The notes below the pieces were generated by a model. That model had not been told where the DNA came from, searched no databases, and saw only the letters and a program-made list of their open reading frames with translations. 64,000 nucleotides of DNA, taken from Tremella fuciformis. Taxonomy: Eukaryota; Basidiomycota; Tremellomycetes; Tremellales; Tremellaceae. Location of the stretch: NCBI GenBank assembly GCA_032768795.1, contig CP136491.1, positions 1,116,001-1,180,000 of the forward strand. The letters run 5' to 3'. A program made the position numbers and the translations under genes. Shown here piece by piece: positions 1 through 12,388 of the stretch; positions within the stretch are counted from its first letter, which is position 1, and every line of letters begins with the position of its first letter.

Positions 1-1189
1 GAGGGGTTTGGGGGGAAAGACGGGCGCGGGACTGATGACGAGCCGACGTATTGGAACGGCGTGCGGAGCGACGAATGCCCCGACCAGTAAGCCCGACCTT
101 CGGCTGGTGGGTGGTGTGAGGTCGCGATGCGTGATCAATGCGATGGGAGTGGTCTATGCACAAAGAGATGGAGAGGGGAGGGAAAACGACGATGACGAGC
201 ACCTGAATGCCCAGCGCAGAGATGCGATGGAAGTGATGTGTGATGATGTGTGTACAGTATAGCTCGACCCGACGCCGAGGGAGTGAGTCGAAAGGGAGGA
301 GGGGACAAGAATAGGAATAGGAATAGGAATGACACTTGGTAAGGGCCTCTCTCCGCCCGCCGGTGATGTTGGATCAGAGTGAGTCGGTCAGGATGTGATG
401 GGTGACGCTCTCTCAGGTCTTCAGCTCTGAGAGCCCTCTCTCTCTGCCTTGCCCTGGAACTAACCTCGCTGCATCTCACCCCCTCCCGCTCATTAGGTTT
501 CCTATCCCATCGCTTTTAGCCGTGAAAAAGCGAGCATGTGGGGACAGCGCTTAGTTGCTTTAGACGGCCGTAACGAGCGTCTAAGCGAGCGTGAGCGTGA
601 GATTAGGAATCCCTCACTTAAGTCCGATTAGAAAAGTCTGGTAAGCGAAAAGGAGCATCCTCGGCCATTTCGCGGCTGCAGGCTCCAACGAGCCAAAGGG
701 GACAAGCCAAAGGAGGTTACAGATTCAGGGCCCGAAAGGCGTTCGAGGGAGGCGTTTATGCCGAGCCCGCCGAGACCGCGCACTTTCACACACGTCGACG
801 ATCATCGCTTCTCACCCAGTCTGTCTCGTCTACAGCGCCAGCACCGGTGGCCCCGGTCACAAGTGTGGGGCAAGGACGCCGAACATCACGCATCACCGCT
901 TTTCGGCGCTCTTTGTCCTACACCGAGTACAAAGGCGACAGAGGCAAAACGGAGAGCAATTCCCGTCAGACAAGGGTCAATGACGTAACGTCATCCATGA
1001 ACTTCGGACCGGTCACCGAGGTAGTCATGTGTATCTGCTTACACAGCTCCGCATACCCGTACACTGTTGAAGTTGACTACAGAGTCGGTTTTTCTGAAAA
1101 GACTGTCTCCACTCGAATACATATCACCTCCCTTCCACTTCGCACGCTCTGCCAGATGAACCGTGTTTGCCGACATCCACTTGGTGTGC
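1..1189. other. Intergenic, no gene recognised
   Basis: Open frames here are short and unlike any family I know. A short run of GAATAG units lies near 308-330. The stretch 480-720 is rich in TTAG/CTAA motifs (for example TCATTAGG and TCCGATTAG), also seen in the Helitron 5' region near 39720-39930, but the similarity is too short to call a relic. The right part is the 3' flank of the transporter gene that ends at 1190. Confidence 0.5.
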
Positions 1190-3290
1190 TCAAAGCTCGC
1201 TAGAGCTAACGGGCTGGACGGGACTGCTCCTGGCGACCGCGCCTTTGTCCGCTTCATCGAGGTCATCCTCGGCTTTGAAGTGAATAGGGGTGCGCGGGTC
1301 GATAGGCGAAGCTTTGCCGAGAGCCTGTTTGACGCGTTGACCCGCTCCGGTGCCAAAGACAATCTCGACCTCTTCGAGAGTAAGCTGAGGGGTCAGCATC
1401 ACAGTTCACTACTCGGCGTTAGTGCTCACCCCCTTGGTCTCGGGATACGTAAAGTAGATGACGGTAAAGGCGAAGGCCATGCAGGCGGAGAAGAAGATCC
1501 AAACCCAGCCGTGCATGTGGCGATACATCGGAAGAGCCGAGTACTGGGTGGCAAAGCCGACACCCATGGAGAAGATGTTGGCAATCGCGTAGCCTCGCGC
1601 ACGCAGTCCGGCCGAGTAGATCTCGGCGGGAAGCATGTTTACGACGGGCGAGAAGAAGCTGCAGCGTCATTTTGGATTCTACCACAACCCAAATGTCACT
1701 CACGTCACCCAGAGGAACCATTGTATAATATAAACAGTGACGAAGCCGGCGCCGGCAGCGTGGTTGACAATGCCTTTGTCGAAGATGCCCAAAACAAGAC
1801 CACCTTGAATAATCAAGCATATGCAAGCTTGACCGGTACCGATGAGATAGTTTGTCCTGCGGCCCCAGAAGTCAAGCAGGTAGCCGCCAACGATGCCGCC
1901 GACACACCACGAAGCGTTCTGAACGCCCGAGATGCCGAATTGGACGTGCGGGTCGGTTATGCCAGCCGCGGAGAAGACGATGGTGTAGTAGTAGGTGAAG
2001 ATGGACCCGCCGTTCCAGGCTGACAAGTCAGCACGTATACTTACTCCTTAAAAGGCAAGACTCGCCCCACCAGGACTGAGAAGAGAAGGCCACGAAAGAT
2101 CGGTACCTGGCGGCCTTGCTGTTCCACAGTGCGGCCCACTTGTCCTGCCCATGTTCTTGGTCCCACGAGATGGCAGCACGCATGGCATCGTACTCCCTCT
2201 CTGCGACTTCTGATAAGACGATGGTGCCGTTCTCATCGGTGTGGTAGCCGTGGAGGCGACCCACAACCTTTCGGCACTCCTGGTCTTTGCCTTTCTCATA
2301 GAGGTAACGAGCTTGAAATCAGCTTTGGAATACCGAACTAAAAAGACGAGGTAGGCGTACGGGACTCGGGCACCCAAGGGAGGACGAGTAGCAGAATCGT
2401 AGCTGGGATGAAGGTGATTCCCAAGGCGCATCTCCAGCCGGTGTTGCTCGAGGAGTAGGAGATGCCGTATATGATACCCGCTGCGAGCAAGCCGAAGAAG
2501 TTGCCCGTCATAAGGGAGAAAGACGAGACGAAGCCTCGATCTTCCTTGGCAGCGATTTCGACAGCGTAGATCTGCTATGAGCCTGGCCCAAAAATGTTGA
2601 CGGGAAGTGAATGCACCTGGTAGCCAAGCAAGAGGAACCCGATCGATTCTCCCTCAATGATACGTGCCGCGATGACAACACCGACATTGGGACTCCAGAC
2701 TAGCAGGGCAGTCGACAGCTCCATGAGAAGGGCTCCGATGGTCAGAGTGATCTTCCGGCCAAAGGTGTCGAGGAAGTAGGCTGCGACGAGACCGCCCGTG
2801 AGCTGGCCCAGGGAGTAAACGGGACCGATCCATTGGTTGATGTTGCTGCGATTCAGCTGGAATAGGAACAATGGACAGCTGGACAGACTCTGGAATTTCA
2901 GTGTCATACCCGAGATGAGCGATCCATGCCGGAAGCTGAATGATAGAGGCGATAACACTAGACTCGTACGTCCTGGGCGTCAACGGTGTTCAAAATGGTT
3001 GCGAGGAGGCCCCACCATCCGTCGCCCGACAGACTGAGACACAACAGCAGAATATACCGGTAGACCTTGAACTTGTCCCATCCCTTCAGATTGTCAAACA
3101 GCTGCATCTTGTCGGATCGCGCCCGTGCGTTCTCGTAGACACGCCTGCGGAGTTCTTCGTAATCGACGTCGCGGACTGGCCGGCGAATGTCCTCCTGGCT
3201 ATTCCGGGCGGGTAGAAGAGTGTTGCTGAGATTGGTGCGGGGCGGTAACAAGGGGTAGGACTCTACCTCTTCTGGCGTATACCGAGACAC
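1190..3290 (-). CDS. MFS sugar transporter (sugar porter family)
   Basis: Plasma-membrane 12-helix proton-coupled sugar uptake protein, assembled from several exons. Visible family signatures: NINQWIGPVYSLGQLTGG (helix 2), a helix 2-3 loop FLDTFGRK, the PESPRYL motif before the central loop, SAWNGGSIFTYYYT in the second half, a second loop DFWGRR, and PETKGLTLEEVE at the C-terminus. Two introns are confirmed by the protein. A 42-base intron at 2575-2616 removes an in-frame TAG and gives YQQIYAVEIA; another near 2310-2358 restores PESPRYL. A last intron after PETKG (about 1393-1439) joins the C-terminal exon. The start at 3290 (MSRYTPEEVES) gives a normal cytosolic N-terminus. The canonical helix-1 GYD/GWD segment cannot be assembled cleanly between about 2840 and 2990, so exon boundaries there are uncertain. 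The substrate cannot be told from sequence. Confidence 0.85.
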
Positions 3291-3965
3291 CTTGGCACCG
3301 TGCGTTGGGGGTTCCGTCTGCTCGAAGAAGGGGGGTTTTATCTGTTCTGCCAGCGGCAGGCGATCAGGACGATCGGCAGCATGCGGGTAGGCGCAGCGGC
3401 AGCGGTCGGACAGGAGATCGAAGCTTGAGTCAAGATACGAGCGGAGCCGCTCGTGCTGGCCATTGGTAGGCTGCAGCCCGTCGATGGCAGCACGATTCGT
3501 CCGGCCCGCATGACGAGCTTACGGATGACCCGACCTCATCTTTCTGCCCGATCTGGTAGCCTGCCATGTTGCTGCCGAGCTTGTTTCCCAGACGCTGGTC
3601 CTCAAGCTGGAGTCGTACCTCTGTCAACAGGACCAGAGTTGATCGGGTCGCTATTATCTAGGCACACGCATCTAGAGAGCCCGGAGCTGAAGGCGTGCGA
3701 TTCCAGTGGAGAGCGTGGGATCGATCGGATGGGCTCCATGTGTTCTGCGTTAGCAGCACATGCGAGATCTCTGCAGGAGATGATCCGGTAATCCACCCGC
3801 TAGCCGGGGAACATGCCGTCATAGCAAGATCGGTGGTTCCATCGAGATCTCCTCTCGCTTTTGTGACACATGATCTAGAATACAACTGGCAATCAGGTGA
3901 TAGCACACATGCAAGAGTGGCGCCGAATGTCTGGTAGAGAATGCTACAAGTTCCACGTGTTCGGC
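3291..3965. other. Upstream region of the sugar transporter gene
   Basis: This is about 675 bases between the transporter start and the stop of the next minus-strand gene. It probably holds the transporter promoter and the 3' region of the 3966-5675 gene. A 65-codon minus-strand frame at 3430-3627 has no recognisable domain, and I do not call it. Confidence 0.4.
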
Positions 3966-5675
3966 TCAAGCGATCATCAATACCTCCCCTCGCCCTCCTA
4001 TCAAGGCAAGCCGCACCTTGTCAAACAGACGGATATGGTCCGATCGTGCCGACTGATCGTCGTGTCTGAAGAAACTTCCCTCGACTTCAATGCCGTGAAG
4101 CCAGGTACGCAGGGAGAGGCAGACCGCGGCGTCGCAGTAGATTCGTAGATGATCACCACACTCGGCGCGAACAGGCGGCAGTTTCGATTTGTTGCGCATG
4201 GCCTTTGGTACATCAACATGTTCGACAGGGGTAGGCGGGGTCCGCAGATCAATGAACGGCTCTGGCTTAGGGCCGGACACGCGAAAATTCAGCGCGCCAA
4301 ACGTGCCCTTTGCTTGCAAGGGCAGAAGGAATGCTTCGAGGAAGTGCTTGATCAGGTCGGCACTCCAGCGGATGGTGGCCGGACGTGTCTGAAGTGTGCT
4401 CGCACCTTTGCCATCGCCAAAGATCGCCATGGAGGGTGACGGTGGCTGGCCGTGTTGTGTACTGGGAGGCAGCTGGTCGGGATTCTCGAAGGGATCGTAT
4501 AACCCGTCGGCCGGCACAACGACCGGCCCATGAAGGGGTATTATCCAATGTACCCTGTGGAGCGGATGTCGCTTCATGTAGTGATGCAGGTCCGGATGAA
4601 AGGGGTGTGTCGAGCTGCGATAGGTGCGAAAGAGATTGTAATTGGGTATGTCGGGCGGGGCCACGACTACGGCAGAGGAGCAAAATGGGGCGTCCCACAC
4701 CTGCGGATGAGGAAGGACAGAGAAGATCCGTCCGTATGCTGGATCCTTCCCGATGACATGCTGCCATCGACGTTTTCTTCGCTTGGACTCCTCGTCCCAG
4801 GCCTTCTCGTCTCGCTTCTGTGTCGCCTCGGACCAGTGACTTCTTTTCGGCAAGGGTGTGCTGTGTGGGCGAGCGTCGGCCGTTGGGGCGAAAGAGCTGA
4901 CAGGCTCGATAGGTGCAGAACCAGTATCGACGATCAGTTCATCGGAAAAAGTTGCCTTCCTCTTCCCCTTATTGCTTCGAGGGGGCGATAAACGTAACTC
5001 CTGACTCTGAACGATCGTGCTTTCAGTGGTAGTGGCTCGAAGGGTTTGCTTGCGCGAAGTACTCGTTGGCCAGCGTCCTGAGGGCTGCCGCCACACCGGC
5101 TGAAAGTCTGCGAGATTATTCAAACTATCATCAAGCTCCGCGAGCGGATGTACAGGGGACCAGGGGGCGATATTGTCGCCAACAGCCGGAATTTGGGACG
5201 GGTCATCGTGAGGAGGGAGATCATCCAGGTCAGATGTGACGATGGGCGGAACGGATGGCGTGAAAGCGCGAGGGGCGCCGTGAAGGTTGCCTGGCACATC
5301 AGCTTCATCGCCGCCCTCATTCCGATGAGACTGACATGTACAAGGGAAGCGCAAGTCCGCTGTATACCATAGAATGTCCAGCTTGACGTTGGGTGCGAGA
5401 GATTTCGCTTCCTTTCGCCTTCGTCTGAGCAGAACACAGGGTTCACCAGGCCGTGGCCAAGCATCCGAAAGAGCTTCTTCCCCTAGAACATGCAGTCTGT
5501 GCTGCTCATTCAACGCCAAGGGGAAGTCTCGGGTGGGCTCAGCAGCGTGCACTCGCACCTGGTCTATTGGGGGTAATGTAGCGACCGAAAGCGCAGATGC
5601 GAGCGATTCTGGTAAGTCGCGATTCTTGCTGGTCAGGCGGTGTAGCGAGTCGGCGCCCAGCTCGGTGACGCGCAT
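3966..5675 (-). CDS. Protein of unknown function, single exon, 569 aa
   Basis: I do not recognise the family. One uninterrupted 569-codon frame starts at ATG (MRVTELGADSLHRL). The first half is polar and low in complexity, with a basic patch around residues 230-240 (NKGKRKATF) and another at about 285-305 (ESKRRKRRWQHVIG), which look like nuclear localisation signals. The second half (about residues 300-560) is more globular, rich in Trp, His and Pro (for example DLHHYMKRHPLHRVHWIIP), and contains KAMRNKSKLPPVRAECGDHL. This gives the impression of a conserved basidiomycete C-terminal domain of unknown role. It is divergent from SCC3, with about 320 bases between the two starts. Confidence 0.7.
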   Translation of the reverse strand: MRVTELGADSLHRLTSKNRDLPESLASALSVATLPPIDQVRVHAAEPTRDFPLALNEQHRLHVLGEEALSDAWPRPGEPCVLLRRRRKEAKSLAPNVKLDILWYTADLRFPCTCQSHRNEGGDEADVPGNLHGAPRAFTPSVPPIVTSDLDDLPPHDDPSQIPAVGDNIAPWSPVHPLAELDDSLNNLADFQPVWRQPSGRWPTSTSRKQTLRATTTESTIVQSQELRLSPPRSNKGKRKATFSDELIVDTGSAPIEPVSSFAPTADARPHSTPLPKRSHWSEATQKRDEKAWDEESKRRKRRWQHVIGKDPAYGRIFSVLPHPQVWDAPFCSSAVVVAPPDIPNYNLFRTYRSSTHPFHPDLHHYMKRHPLHRVHWIIPLHGPVVVPADGLYDPFENPDQLPPSTQHGQPPSPSMAIFGDGKGASTLQTRPATIRWSADLIKHFLEAFLLPLQAKGTFGALNFRVSGPKPEPFIDLRTPPTPVEHVDVPKAMRNKSKLPPVRAECGDHLRIYCDAAVCLSLRTWLHGIEVEGSFFRHDDQSARSDHIRLFDKVRLALIGGRGEVLMIA

Positions 5676-5994
5676 CGAGACCCCTAGGTACCGCGCCCCA
5701 TCCCACCACCGCCTCCCTTATATCAAGCCTCGCGCGAACGATGACCAGCGATGAGAGATGGATCATCGAACGCGCCGCGCCGTCAGGAACGCCTAGAACA
5801 TCACCCCGTAACTCTGGTCCGAGATGCTGATGCCACATTGTGCTCGGGTGCGAATCCCCGATTTTATCGCCGGATATGAGCGGGTCAGGGACGTGCTGAC
5901 GCGTGGTCCGGTCATCCGCGCCAGAAGAAGGGACGCGTCAAGAGATCAAAAGCAAAAGGTCTTCACTGTGTGTCTGTTGAGAATTGATATCGCC
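5676..5994. promoter_or_regulatory. Shared upstream region between two divergent genes
   Basis: About 320 bases separate the start of the 3966-5675 gene (minus) from the SCC3 start (plus). Both promoters must lie here. No TATA box or other motif stands out. Confidence 0.4.
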
Positions 5995-8900
5995 ATGAGC
6001 CTGTCGAGTCCCGCTGCGGGAGAGCCAAGAAGGGGTGGCAGGGCTCGCAAGCAGGTGCAAAAGTACGGCGGTAAGTCTCAAGCCGTATATTGACATCTCA
6101 AACATAGCTCATGGTCAGTCGATGGTGGCAAGGGGAAGCAGCGGCAAGAGGATGGCGAGGAGGACTCTGATGTCGAGGTGAGGGCTATCTGCTTCATCTT
6201 TGTGGCCAAGCTCAACTCCAGGGAGAGGGTGAATCTGAGGCATCCGACGGGTCCGACCGCGAGGCGACGCCGAGACCCCTGCAGGCGAATAAGCGCGTAG
6301 CGAACGGGGCAAAGCGAAAGTCGACAGGGGGCGCCGGACGAGGCAATAAGATGGCACAGAAGAAGACGGTGTCTGCCCCTGGCGCAGAAGTACGGGAGAA
6401 CGAGGAGACTGCGAACCCCGAGGGGCTCAAGGACGACGCTCCATTCTTCAGTCCGTGTCTGCCATGTCCTCGTTGGCTTGAGAACTGACCAGTTTCCAGA
6501 TGCGATCATCTCTGCCGACCCGGTACTCGGTGAGATGATCGAGAAATGGATCGAGGATTATCAGGAAGCATCAGATGACGAAACATCTGAGCGAGCTGCG
6601 ATACATCAGCTTGTCATATTCTTCATTCGCTGTTGCGGCTTGAGCTCGTCGATAGAAGTGGACGAAGCGATTGATCAGGATGGGATCGGTGATGTATTGG
6701 AAACAATACAAGACGAGAGCATTCAGGCAAGTCGCTCTGATCCGATTTGTTGACGCTGATCTGATCTCCAGTCTGCCCCTGCGGTCTATCCGCTGATCAC
6801 CAAAGCGAAGACTCTCCGAAATTTCAAGGCGAACCTCAACAAATTCATCTCCACGTTGATTCAGAACCTTGCATTGACCCCCATATTGTTCGAAACGGTC
6901 GACAGTACGTCTTACACGGCACCATTGATCGATGTAATCCTCGCTTGGCTCCACACAATGAGCTCCTCCCCTCTTCGGCCTATCCGTCACACGTCAACAT
7001 ACATTGTCCTCAAGATCAATACCGCATTATGCGAAGTCGCCTCCGAAGTTAACAAGGAGCTCAGTCTTCGCCAACGGCAAAGAGAGCATGAGGAGAAGAA
7101 GGATGGGCAGACCAATGCGTCCAGGAAGAAGCTGAAAGAGGCGGAAAACAAGGTCAAGGAAGTGCACGAGAGAAAGATTAGGCTGGAGGCATTGATGTCC
7201 GAGATCTTCGATGTGTGCGTACGATTCGCCTTCCGCCGCCAGTGGACGTTGACTCCACAGTTTGTTTGTCCATCGCGTGCGCGACGCCGACCCGAACATT
7301 CGCACCGATTGTCTCCGGGAACTGGGAGTATGGGTCAGAAAGTATCCGGAGGAGTATATCTCGACGTCTTACTTGACATACTTTGCTCGAGGCTGCAATG
7401 ACCCAAACGCCGCAGCACGACTGGAGACTGCCAAAGCTTTAGCAGCCCTTTATACCAAGGACACTCATCTCAACAACATCCGCACGATTACCTCCCGGCT
7501 CGTCCCGCGCTTGGTCGAAATGACACTCAAAGACATCGACGTATCCGTCAGGACACATGCCCTGTCCGTGATCACAGCTTTGGACAAGACCGGCGTACTA
7601 CAGGATGACCACACTGAGCAGCGCCGACTAGTCGCTCGGCTTGTTTTCGATGACGAAGCGCGCATTCGCAAAGCTGTGGGAGGGTTCTTCAGAGGGCTAT
7701 GGGAGGAGCGCACAGAGGAGCTGAAGACCAAGTGGTCGGGCGTTAGGGGCCAGAAGAAGAAACGCGCTTCCGGCATCGTGCAAGGGGACATGGACCGCCA
7801 TCTCAGCTGGAAATCTCTTGCCGCTCTGCTAGTCGAGCAGTCTCAGATTTTGAATGACGCGAACGCCACAGCAGGCCCTTCGAGAGACGGCTCATTACCA
7901 GCTGGAGGGCTTGACCGTGCAGCGGCGGCCGTCGAGTCTCTCTGGGCAGACTTCGAGGAATTGCGTGACTGGGAGGGTCTGGTGGACTATCTACTCCTCG
8001 ACCACTCGACGGCGGACGAGGATGCCTGGCTGCTGGATGAAGAGGAAGAAAGTTTTATGCTACAACTTCTCATCGCCTGCATCAAGAAGGAAGACAAGGT
8101 GAGTCGCAGCTTGAGTCTTAACGTCATACTTACCTGCAGGATGTCGACACAGATGAACGCTCGAAAACTCTCATGAAAATTCTGCCAAGATTATTCACCA
8201 AACATCAAGCCGATGTCGCTCGCATGGCAGGCATTCTTGCCATTCCTCAAGAGATGAATCTGGGTCTGTATCTCGATATGCGGAAGACTGCCGTACGTCG
8301 CGGACTTCTTCTAACTCGCGAGACTTAGATTCAGGCGTACGACAGTTTGTGGGACGATGTCACAAAGCAGTTCCTCCAGCACTCGGATGAGTCAGTCCTT
8401 ATCGCCGCAATCAAAGCCGTCAACCATCTTTGCGCGAACACTACGATGTCGAGCTCCAATGCAAGCAAATTAGCTGCGCTCGAAGAGGCGCTATTCGGCT
8501 CTTTGCGAGATGCCCTCGACGGGGAAGATGTACCAACCTTGTCCATGGACGAGGATCGTATCGCTACCATGGAGAGTATCTTGCTCCGCATTGCGTTGCT
8601 GGGTCGTAGTCGCGATACCGTTGAGGTGATGGAAGACGCCGAAGGCGGACAGAGTACGGCTTGGGATATCGCCTGCGCGTTTGCTGAGCGGGGCGGGGTT
8701 GGGTACCGAGAGGAATCCAAGGTGAGTATTTGAGTGCAACACGTCAACTGTTTCTGATCCGTCAGATGGTAGAGAACGCTCTGCAAATAGTCTTTCTCCA
8801 TATCAGCTGGCTGTTTCGTCGGTTTGCCCCAGAAGATGTGCATGACGTGGACAAGGTCTCCGCACTCAAAGAGAAGCGCGACCGTGCGCTGGATATTTTC

Positions 8901-10320
8901 CGCCGACTCGGGCTGAGAGAAACGAACAGCAGCGCTGCCACGGAAGCGGTCTCGCGCAATGTCAGTCCGTTCTATTAGGTATCGTTTTATCTGATAAGCA
9001 GGCTTTCACCTATTTCATCAATCTATCGATCTTGTTTTCTGCTAGAGCACCTTCGGCACATCCCGCTGCGAAAGCCGCTCCAGTCAAAATTGCCGACGAG
9101 ATCCAACATCGTCTTGGGGGTTCTTTCCAGGCTGCTGTCGAACGTCACGCATCTGATCGCGAGAGTGCAGCTCAGGAGGAGGAATCGGCTCCTCTGGCAG
9201 CTGTACAAGGAGAGTTTCCTTTCTTGCAGGTCACCTCTGCGTTTGTTGGCGCCATTCGATGTGGAGTGTTGGACGTCGACCACGCCAAAGAACCTCTGGC
9301 ACACTTTGGGCGCTTCGATAGCACATACGACGCCGTAGTCAAAAAGCTGGTCGACGTTCTGAGGGATGAAGGGATATACAATCGCGAGAGCGATACGGTA
9401 CAACACGTCGCAAGCAGTGCACTTCAGGAAGTAAGTCCCCGCTCATTCTCATTTGTGGCTGAATGCTGACCTTGCAGTCTTTCTCCATATTCCTGGAATC
9501 GCTCGATACCGAACCCAACGCTACTATTGCCCTTGCAAAGCTATTGGCTACTGCCTTCCTCATCCATGGCAATCACTTCGCCATCCTCCGACAAATTCAT
9601 CCGAACGACATCTTCGACCTGCACATGTCACTACTCGGCTATATTGGCAAACGGCTGCAAAGTTACATCTCTTCGGAGCGAAACGCGAAGAAAAAGGAAG
9701 CAAAGGCTCGATTTGCAGGCAAGCGAGCCCAGGCTCTGACATTCTTCCGACCACTCGTTCTCCTGCTTGGTCCCGTCGCAGCTCAGGATGCGGTCAACCT
9801 TCACGAACGATTGAAGGAGCTGGAAGGGGACATCGAATTGGAAGTTGGTCTCAACAAGTCTTGGGATGCTTGGAGGGCGTACGATAAGAAGCTTCTCAGC
9901 ATCGCGGCCAAAGATCCAAAATGCAAGGCTGTGCTCGAGCAGCAGGAGAAGGCTGCGAGAGCCAAGGCTGCCGATGTACAAGTCGATGGAGACCATGGCA
10001 CCGAGATCGCAGAAGACGAGGGCACAGAGCAGGACGAGGATGAAGCGCTCGAAGACGAGGTTCAAGTTTCAACACGCAAACGGCGTCGAAACGGCGGGTC
10101 GCCCGCTGTCGAGGACGCAAATGGCGGTGACGAACCCATGCAGCCTTTGGAAAATGGGCCTGGCGATATCACGGATGAGGAGATCGATCTTCACTTCGAC
10201 AGCATGGACAACGTGGACCTCGACGTGGATCTCGATCTGGGCTCTCAAGTCTCAGTGTCGAGAGAAAGAAGCCTCTCGGTAGAGCCTGCTGCTAAGAAGG
10301 CACGTACCAGGCGATTCTGA
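5995..10320 (+). CDS. SCC3: Cohesin subunit Scc3 / SA (STAG domain)
   Basis: Core subunit of cohesin, the nuclear ring that holds sister chromatids together; it binds Scc1 and DNA and recruits the loader and regulators. Multi-exon gene starting at ATG 5995 (MSLSSPAAGEPRRGGRARK), with a basic, acidic-interrupted tail typical of the family. The conserved core is clear: the DPVLGEMIEKWIEDYQEA segment, the STAG region with NFKANLNKFISTL, then a coiled basic stretch (about 7070-7200), then the stromalin conserved domain FVHRVRDADPNIRTDC / LRELGVWVRKYPEEYI. HEAT-like repeats follow. The C-terminal end (10000-10320) is acidic and closes with a basic nuclear signal (KRRRNGG, KKARTRRF). Introns are visible near 6075, 6180, 6440, 6726, 7212, 8100, 8295, 8720, 8960 and 9430. 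Length is in the normal range. Confidence 0.93.
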
Positions 10321-10611
10321 GTTCTCCTCGGGCTGAACGAATCTCGAGTCTCATCTACATGTATGCTTTTGTAATTACTTACAGTCCTGGGCTCTTACTG
10401 CCATTCCATGCATCGTCATTCCCATGTTCGCTGTTGGGAATTTGCTTCCGCGGAGATAGTCGGCGTTGGTCCGAACTGAATTTGCCGGCGGCGCAATGAC
10501 GCTGCCCCGCACGTAACACTTGCAGCACTTTCAACAAAGACAAAGAAGTCATTCACTCATACTCAGCAGCACGCGTCGCATACGGCAGGACCCAAGCCCG
10601 CAGCCAAAGCC

Positions 10612-12301
10612 ATGATCAGGACACTTCGACAAGCGCGCAGGGCGGTCAAGGTCAGTGGGACGCTTGCGTCTCGGCTACCCGCACCGATGAGGAAAAGAGT
10701 AGGCAGTGAGACTGACGCGCAGTCGGTGGGCGGTAGCGTGCAGCAGAAGCGTAATCTGTCCATTCACGAGTACCAGTCGGTACAGCTGCTCAACTCGGTG
10801 AGTCTCGACGTTCCTCATTCCGTCATTCCGGGGGCTACTACAACGGCTAGCCGCTGCTCCACCCGCGATCCTACCGTGTAGAACGTAATCTGACAGGCAG
10901 TATGGGATCCCTACTCCTGAGGCTAAGCCTGCTTTCTCCGCAGAGGAGGCGGAGAGTGTCGCCAAATCGTTTGGTACGTGCTTCCCGCTCGCTTGTTGTG
11001 GCGGTCCTGACCGATCAAGGCAAGAACGAGCTGGTGATCAAGGCGCAGGTGCTGGCTGGCGGTCGCGGCAAGGGTCATTTTGACTCTGGCTTCCAGGGCG
11101 GCGTGCAGATGGTGGACAGGTGCGTGGCTCCCACCATCAGGAGCAATATGGGGCCGAGCGACTCGTATCAGGCGGCTGATGTCTAGCCCAGCACAGGCAA
11201 AGGACTACGCGTCCAAGATGCTCGGCCACAAACTCATCACCAAACAGACGGGCGCCGCAGGCCGCATCTGCAACGCCGTCATGCTTGCCGAGCGCATGCC
11301 GCCTCAGAAAGAATACTACGCCGCGGTGCTCAACGATCGCGCACGTGGTGCACCCGTTCTTGTCACCAGTAGCCAGGGCGGTATGAACATCGAGGACGTG
11401 GCGCACGAGAACCCCGACGCGATCATCACCACCACCCTCGAATTCGACAAGGGTATCTCGCACGAGCAGGCCGTTGACCTCGCCAAGAAGCTTGGATTCA
11501 AAGAGGGTGCGCAGGAGAACGCTGCCAAGGTCTTTGGGCAGCTTTACACTATATTCAGGGAGAAGGATGCTACTCAGATCGAGATCAACCCCCTTGCTGA
11601 GCTTGGCGATGGCCAGGTCCTCTGGTGAGTCGACCTCACTCTCGCTACGTACCGTAGCACATGTCAACGTGTCGCTGACAAGCAGCATGGACGCCAAATT
11701 CGGCTTTGACGACAATGCCGATTTCCGACAGAAGGACGTCTTCAAGCTCCGCGACACCACCCAGGAGGATGCTCAGGAGGTCGAGGCCGCCGAGTACGGC
11801 CTGAACTTCATCAAGCTCGACGGTGACATTGGCTGTCTCGTCAACGGCGCGGGTCTCGCCATGGCCACCATGGACGTGTTGAACCTACACGGCGGATCTC
11901 CCGCAAACTTCGTCAGTTATGTCGTCTAACTGGGCTTCGTTATGCTGACCTATAGCTCGATGTCGGCGGAGGTGCTACCGCCGACGCCGTCAAGAAGGCC
12001 TTTGAGCTTCTTCTCTCTTCCAGCAACGTCAAATCCATCTTTGTCAACATCTGTCAGTGGATCGCATGTTCCCAAGAGCCATCGCTGATTAACAGTCGGC
12101 GGTATCATGCGCTGCGACGTCATTGCCGAGGGTATCATCAAGGCGACAAAAGAGCTGCAGCTCTCGATCCCCCTCATTGTCCGCTTGCAGGGCACCAAGG
12201 AGGCCGAAGCGAAGAAGATGATCAAAGAGTCTGGTCTCAAGATCTACCCCTTTGACGGACTGGATGAGGCAGCCGCGAAGGCTGTGGAAATGGCAAAGTA
12301 G
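10612..12301 (+). CDS. LSC2: Succinate-CoA ligase (ADP-forming) beta subunit, mitochondrial
   Basis: TCA-cycle enzyme subunit that, with the alpha subunit, converts succinyl-CoA to succinate while making ATP in the mitochondrial matrix. It starts at ATG 10612 with an Arg-rich presequence ([16 protein letters not shown]) followed by the mature start [13 protein letters not shown]. The ATP-grasp fold motifs are present: [28 protein letters not shown], the [18 protein letters not shown] block, EINPLAEL, and the C-terminal CoA-ligase half with [19 protein letters not shown] and [16 protein letters not shown]. The gene is split by about six short introns. ADP rather than GDP specificity is assumed because fungi generally use the ADP form. 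The frame is complete to the stop at 12301. SEC5 is convergent, with only about 90 bases between the stops. Confidence 0.95.
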
Positions 12302-12388
12302 AAGGCGCTCTCCGAAGCTGCGGACACCTTGCAGGTGTATCATCAATACTACACAGTCTCAGGTACAACATGTACAGATGATCATGGA

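Noticed and set aside
1163..2023. 286-codon plus-strand open frame
   Set aside because: Antisense to the sugar transporter, whose motifs on the minus strand are clear.
5780..5875. tRNA-like T arm (CGGGTGCGAATCCCCG)
   Set aside because: The T loop lacks TTCRA and no acceptor stem or anticodon arm can be folded upstream.
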